From assembly GCA_020161455.1 (NCBI GenBank), contig JAIUNZ010000001.1, positions 62,001-126,000 of the forward strand: a DNA stretch of 64,000 nt. Reading direction: 5' to 3'. Below are positions 62,595-64,000 of this stretch, in pieces. The position numbers were made by a program, and so were the translations under genes. Under the pieces are notes generated by a model. The model ran no database searches, was not told the DNA's origin, and saw nothing but the letters and a program-made list of their open reading frames with translations. Each line of letters begins with the position of its first letter. Position 1 is the stretch's first letter. The stretch is from Bacteroidota bacterium. Lineage in GTDB: Bacteria > Bacteroidota > Bacteroidia > Flavobacteriales > Flavobacteriaceae.

Positions 62595-63755
62595 TTAGCC
62601 TTCAGTTTGAAACTTGGCACGTTTACTTCCTTCATACATTTCATATTTCACTAATCGTGCTTCCAAACTACCGTTGAAAAGTTTTATTTTTCGTGAAGGT
62701 CGAAGTCCAACAAATTTTAGCGCATCAAGATTGGCGGTAATAAACCAAGCATTTGTATTAGAATAGTTATTCTTTAATGTATCGCCCAATTCTCTATAAA
62801 AACGTTCCAAGTCTATATCCAATCGTTCACCGTATGGTGGATTGAAAACCATGTGTAATGGTCCAACATTCTCTTTTTTTGATTCAAAAAAGTTGGCTTG
62901 GTGAATGGTTACATAATCTTCAAGATTAGCGTTTAAGATATTGTCTTTTGCTTTTTGAACCGCACTTGGTGCTTTGTCATAACCAGTTATTGTATATCTA
63001 AATTCTTTAGTACGTTTCAATAACGCATCGATAATTTGGTCAAACAAATCATTGTCCCAATCGTTCCATTTTTCGAAAGCAAATTCCTTTCTATTGATAT
63101 TAGCCGGAATATTGCAAGCAATCATTGCTGCTTCGGCAAGTAAGGTGCCACTTCCACACATTGGATCCATAAAATCAGAACTTCCATCCCAACCCGATAG
63201 CATCAGCATACCTGCTGCCAAAACCTCATTTATTGGTGCAATATTAGTAGCTGTTCTATAACCACGTTGGTGTAATGATTCACCAGAAGAATCTAATGAA
63301 ACAGTGCATTGGTCTTTATCGATATGGATGTTAATTTTTAAATCTGGAAAATCTTTATCAACACTAGGTCGAACTCCTTTTTTGACTCTAAATTGATCAA
63401 CTATGGCATCTTTTGCTTTTTGAGAAACAAATTGCGAATGGTTAAAATGATCCGAATGAATGGTCGTGTCAATAACAAATGTTTGGTTTTCATTCAAATA
63501 CTTTGACCAATCAATTCCCTGAATGCCTTTGTACAAGCTTAAATCGTTGAACGCTCTGAATTGATAGATTGGTTTTAAAATCTTTAATGCCGTTCTAAGC
63601 GATAAATTGGCTTTATACATAAAACCTTTATCACCTTTAAAACTTACAGCACGCGTTCCAATTTCTACATTTTGCGCACCTAAAATTTGTAGTTCTTTGG
63701 CAAGTATTTCTTCAAAACCAAAAAAGGTTTTAGCTAACATTTTAAAATTCTCCAT
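62595..63755 (-). CDS. THUMP-domain RNA guanine-N2 methyltransferase-like protein
   Basis: The 386-residue protein has a THUMP domain (residues 10-150, starting MLAKTFFGFEEILAKELQ) and a SAM-dependent domain. The latter shows LHQRGYRTATNIAPINEVLA, DPMCGSGTLLAEAAMIA and the catalytic NPPYGERL. It matches the RlmL N-terminal half (guanine-N2 of 23S rRNA) without the RlmK half. The ATG at 63755 is chosen; an upstream in-frame TTG adds ten hydrophobic residues. Its -7 element TATTTTTG (minus strand, 63838-63845) overlaps the promoter of the divergent gene. Confidence 0.88.
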   Translation of the reverse strand: MENFKMLAKTFFGFEEILAKELQILGAQNVEIGTRAVSFKGDKGFMYKANLSLRTALKILKPIYQFRAFNDLSLYKGIQGIDWSKYLNENQTFVIDTTIHSDHFNHSQFVSQKAKDAIVDQFRVKKGVRPSVDKDFPDLKINIHIDKDQCTVSLDSSGESLHQRGYRTATNIAPINEVLAAGMLMLSGWDGSSDFMDPMCGSGTLLAEAAMIACNIPANINRKEFAFEKWNDWDNDLFDQIIDALLKRTKEFRYTITGYDKAPSAVQKAKDNILNANLEDYVTIHQANFFESKKENVGPLHMVFNPPYGERLDIDLERFYRELGDTLKNNYSNTNAWFITANLDALKFVGLRPSRKIKLFNGSLEARLVKYEMYEGSKRAKFQTEG

Positions 63756-63822
63756 TTTCAATATCAATATCAATGACAAGTCCAATTACAATAGCAAATT
63801 CAATTGCAATAACACTAATCAA

Positions 63823-63856
63823 TTGTTAAAACTTGCGCAAAAATACATTAAATTTG
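63823..63856. promoter_or_regulatory. Overlapping divergent promoters
   Basis: Plus strand: TTG (63823-63825), 23-base spacer, TAAATTTG (63849-63856). Minus strand: TATTTTTG (63838-63845). The two polymerases would compete, so the divergent methyltransferase genes may be oppositely regulated. Confidence 0.5.
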
Positions 63857-63884
63857 CGGGTTCAGAATTCATTGAAAAGAATAA

Positions 63885-64000
63885 ATGTCAGAAATAAATA
63901 AAACAACAACCAAAAATTGGTTTGTTTCTTGGTTTGATAGTCCATATTATCATATACTTTACAAGGATAGAAATTATCGTGAGGCGCAACTATTCATGGA
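63885..64000 (+). CDS. Class I SAM-dependent methyltransferase, N-terminal fragment (cut by window end)
   Basis: The first 38 complete codons are visible: MSEINKTTTKNWFVSWFDSP, then YYHILYKDRNYREAQLFM. The WFDSPYYHILY start is typical of a small family of SAM methyltransferases in Bacteroidota. Substrate unknown, and the SAM motif lies beyond the window. Confidence 0.7.
   Translation, partial: MSEINKTTTKNWFVSWFDSPYYHILYKDRNYREAQLFM

Overview
The window reads as chromosomal DNA of a Flavobacterium-like member of the Bacteroidota. It is AT-rich. Promoters follow the Bacteroidota pattern (TTG, about 19 bases, then TAnnTTTG) instead of the E. coli -35/-10 pattern. Many genes encode lipoproteins, a TonB-dependent receptor or a type IX secretion (T9SS) cargo, and a bacillithiol gene (bshC) and several protein families typical of flavobacteria are present. 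I saw no rRNA, tRNA, CRISPR array, prophage or insertion sequence. Almost all of it looks like ordinary core genome.

Layout. 1-5290 (minus strand): topoisomerase IV (parC, cut by the window edge, and parE), an intergenic array of eight exact 21-bp repeats, the ychF GTPase and a secreted protein. 5477-11346: a secreted protein, a ferredoxin, an acyl-CoA reductase, serC-serA for serine synthesis, and small envelope proteins. 11394-20549: folE, the lolD ATPase, a TIGR02757 protein, the kup potassium transporter, an RsmB-type RNA methyltransferase, a T9SS-exported nuclease and a DUF349 protein. 20595-29930: pyrR-pyrB and holA (minus), then an HsdR-N-like nuclease domain, a glycosyltransferase, an OmpA lipoprotein, a cysteine desulfurase, a duplicated-domain lipoprotein with bshC, and ndk. 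30174-31281: a small unknown protein and a glutathione-peroxidase-like lipoprotein.

31473-37745 is the most system-like region. An ECF sigma factor and its membrane anti-sigma factor (plus strand) face a minus-strand run of two DUF4331 half-proteins, a TPR lipoprotein and a TonB-dependent receptor. The layout suggests a regulated outer-membrane uptake or envelope system of unknown substrate. It is followed by a second repeat array with an exact 41-bp period and a dyad core, then a PAS histidine kinase, a class-C beta-lactamase-fold lipoprotein, and a monooxygenase fused to a DnaJ-type zinc motif.

42776-53004: a DEAD-box helicase with a DEFD motif; an operon of BatA-like protein, catalytically dead dihydroorotase, DUF4870 protein and esterase; envelope proteins; an MBL hydrolase; a conserved unknown protein; bcp; and an Nth that lacks iron-sulfur cysteines. 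53022-64000: a 47-aa protein, a second ECF sigma factor, a UvrA paralogue lacking part of a zinc site, rlmD, DUF6452/DUF6048 envelope proteins, a TlpA-like thioredoxin protein, a THUMP RNA methyltransferase, and the start of another methyltransferase.

All calls come from reading motifs by eye. No database search was run.
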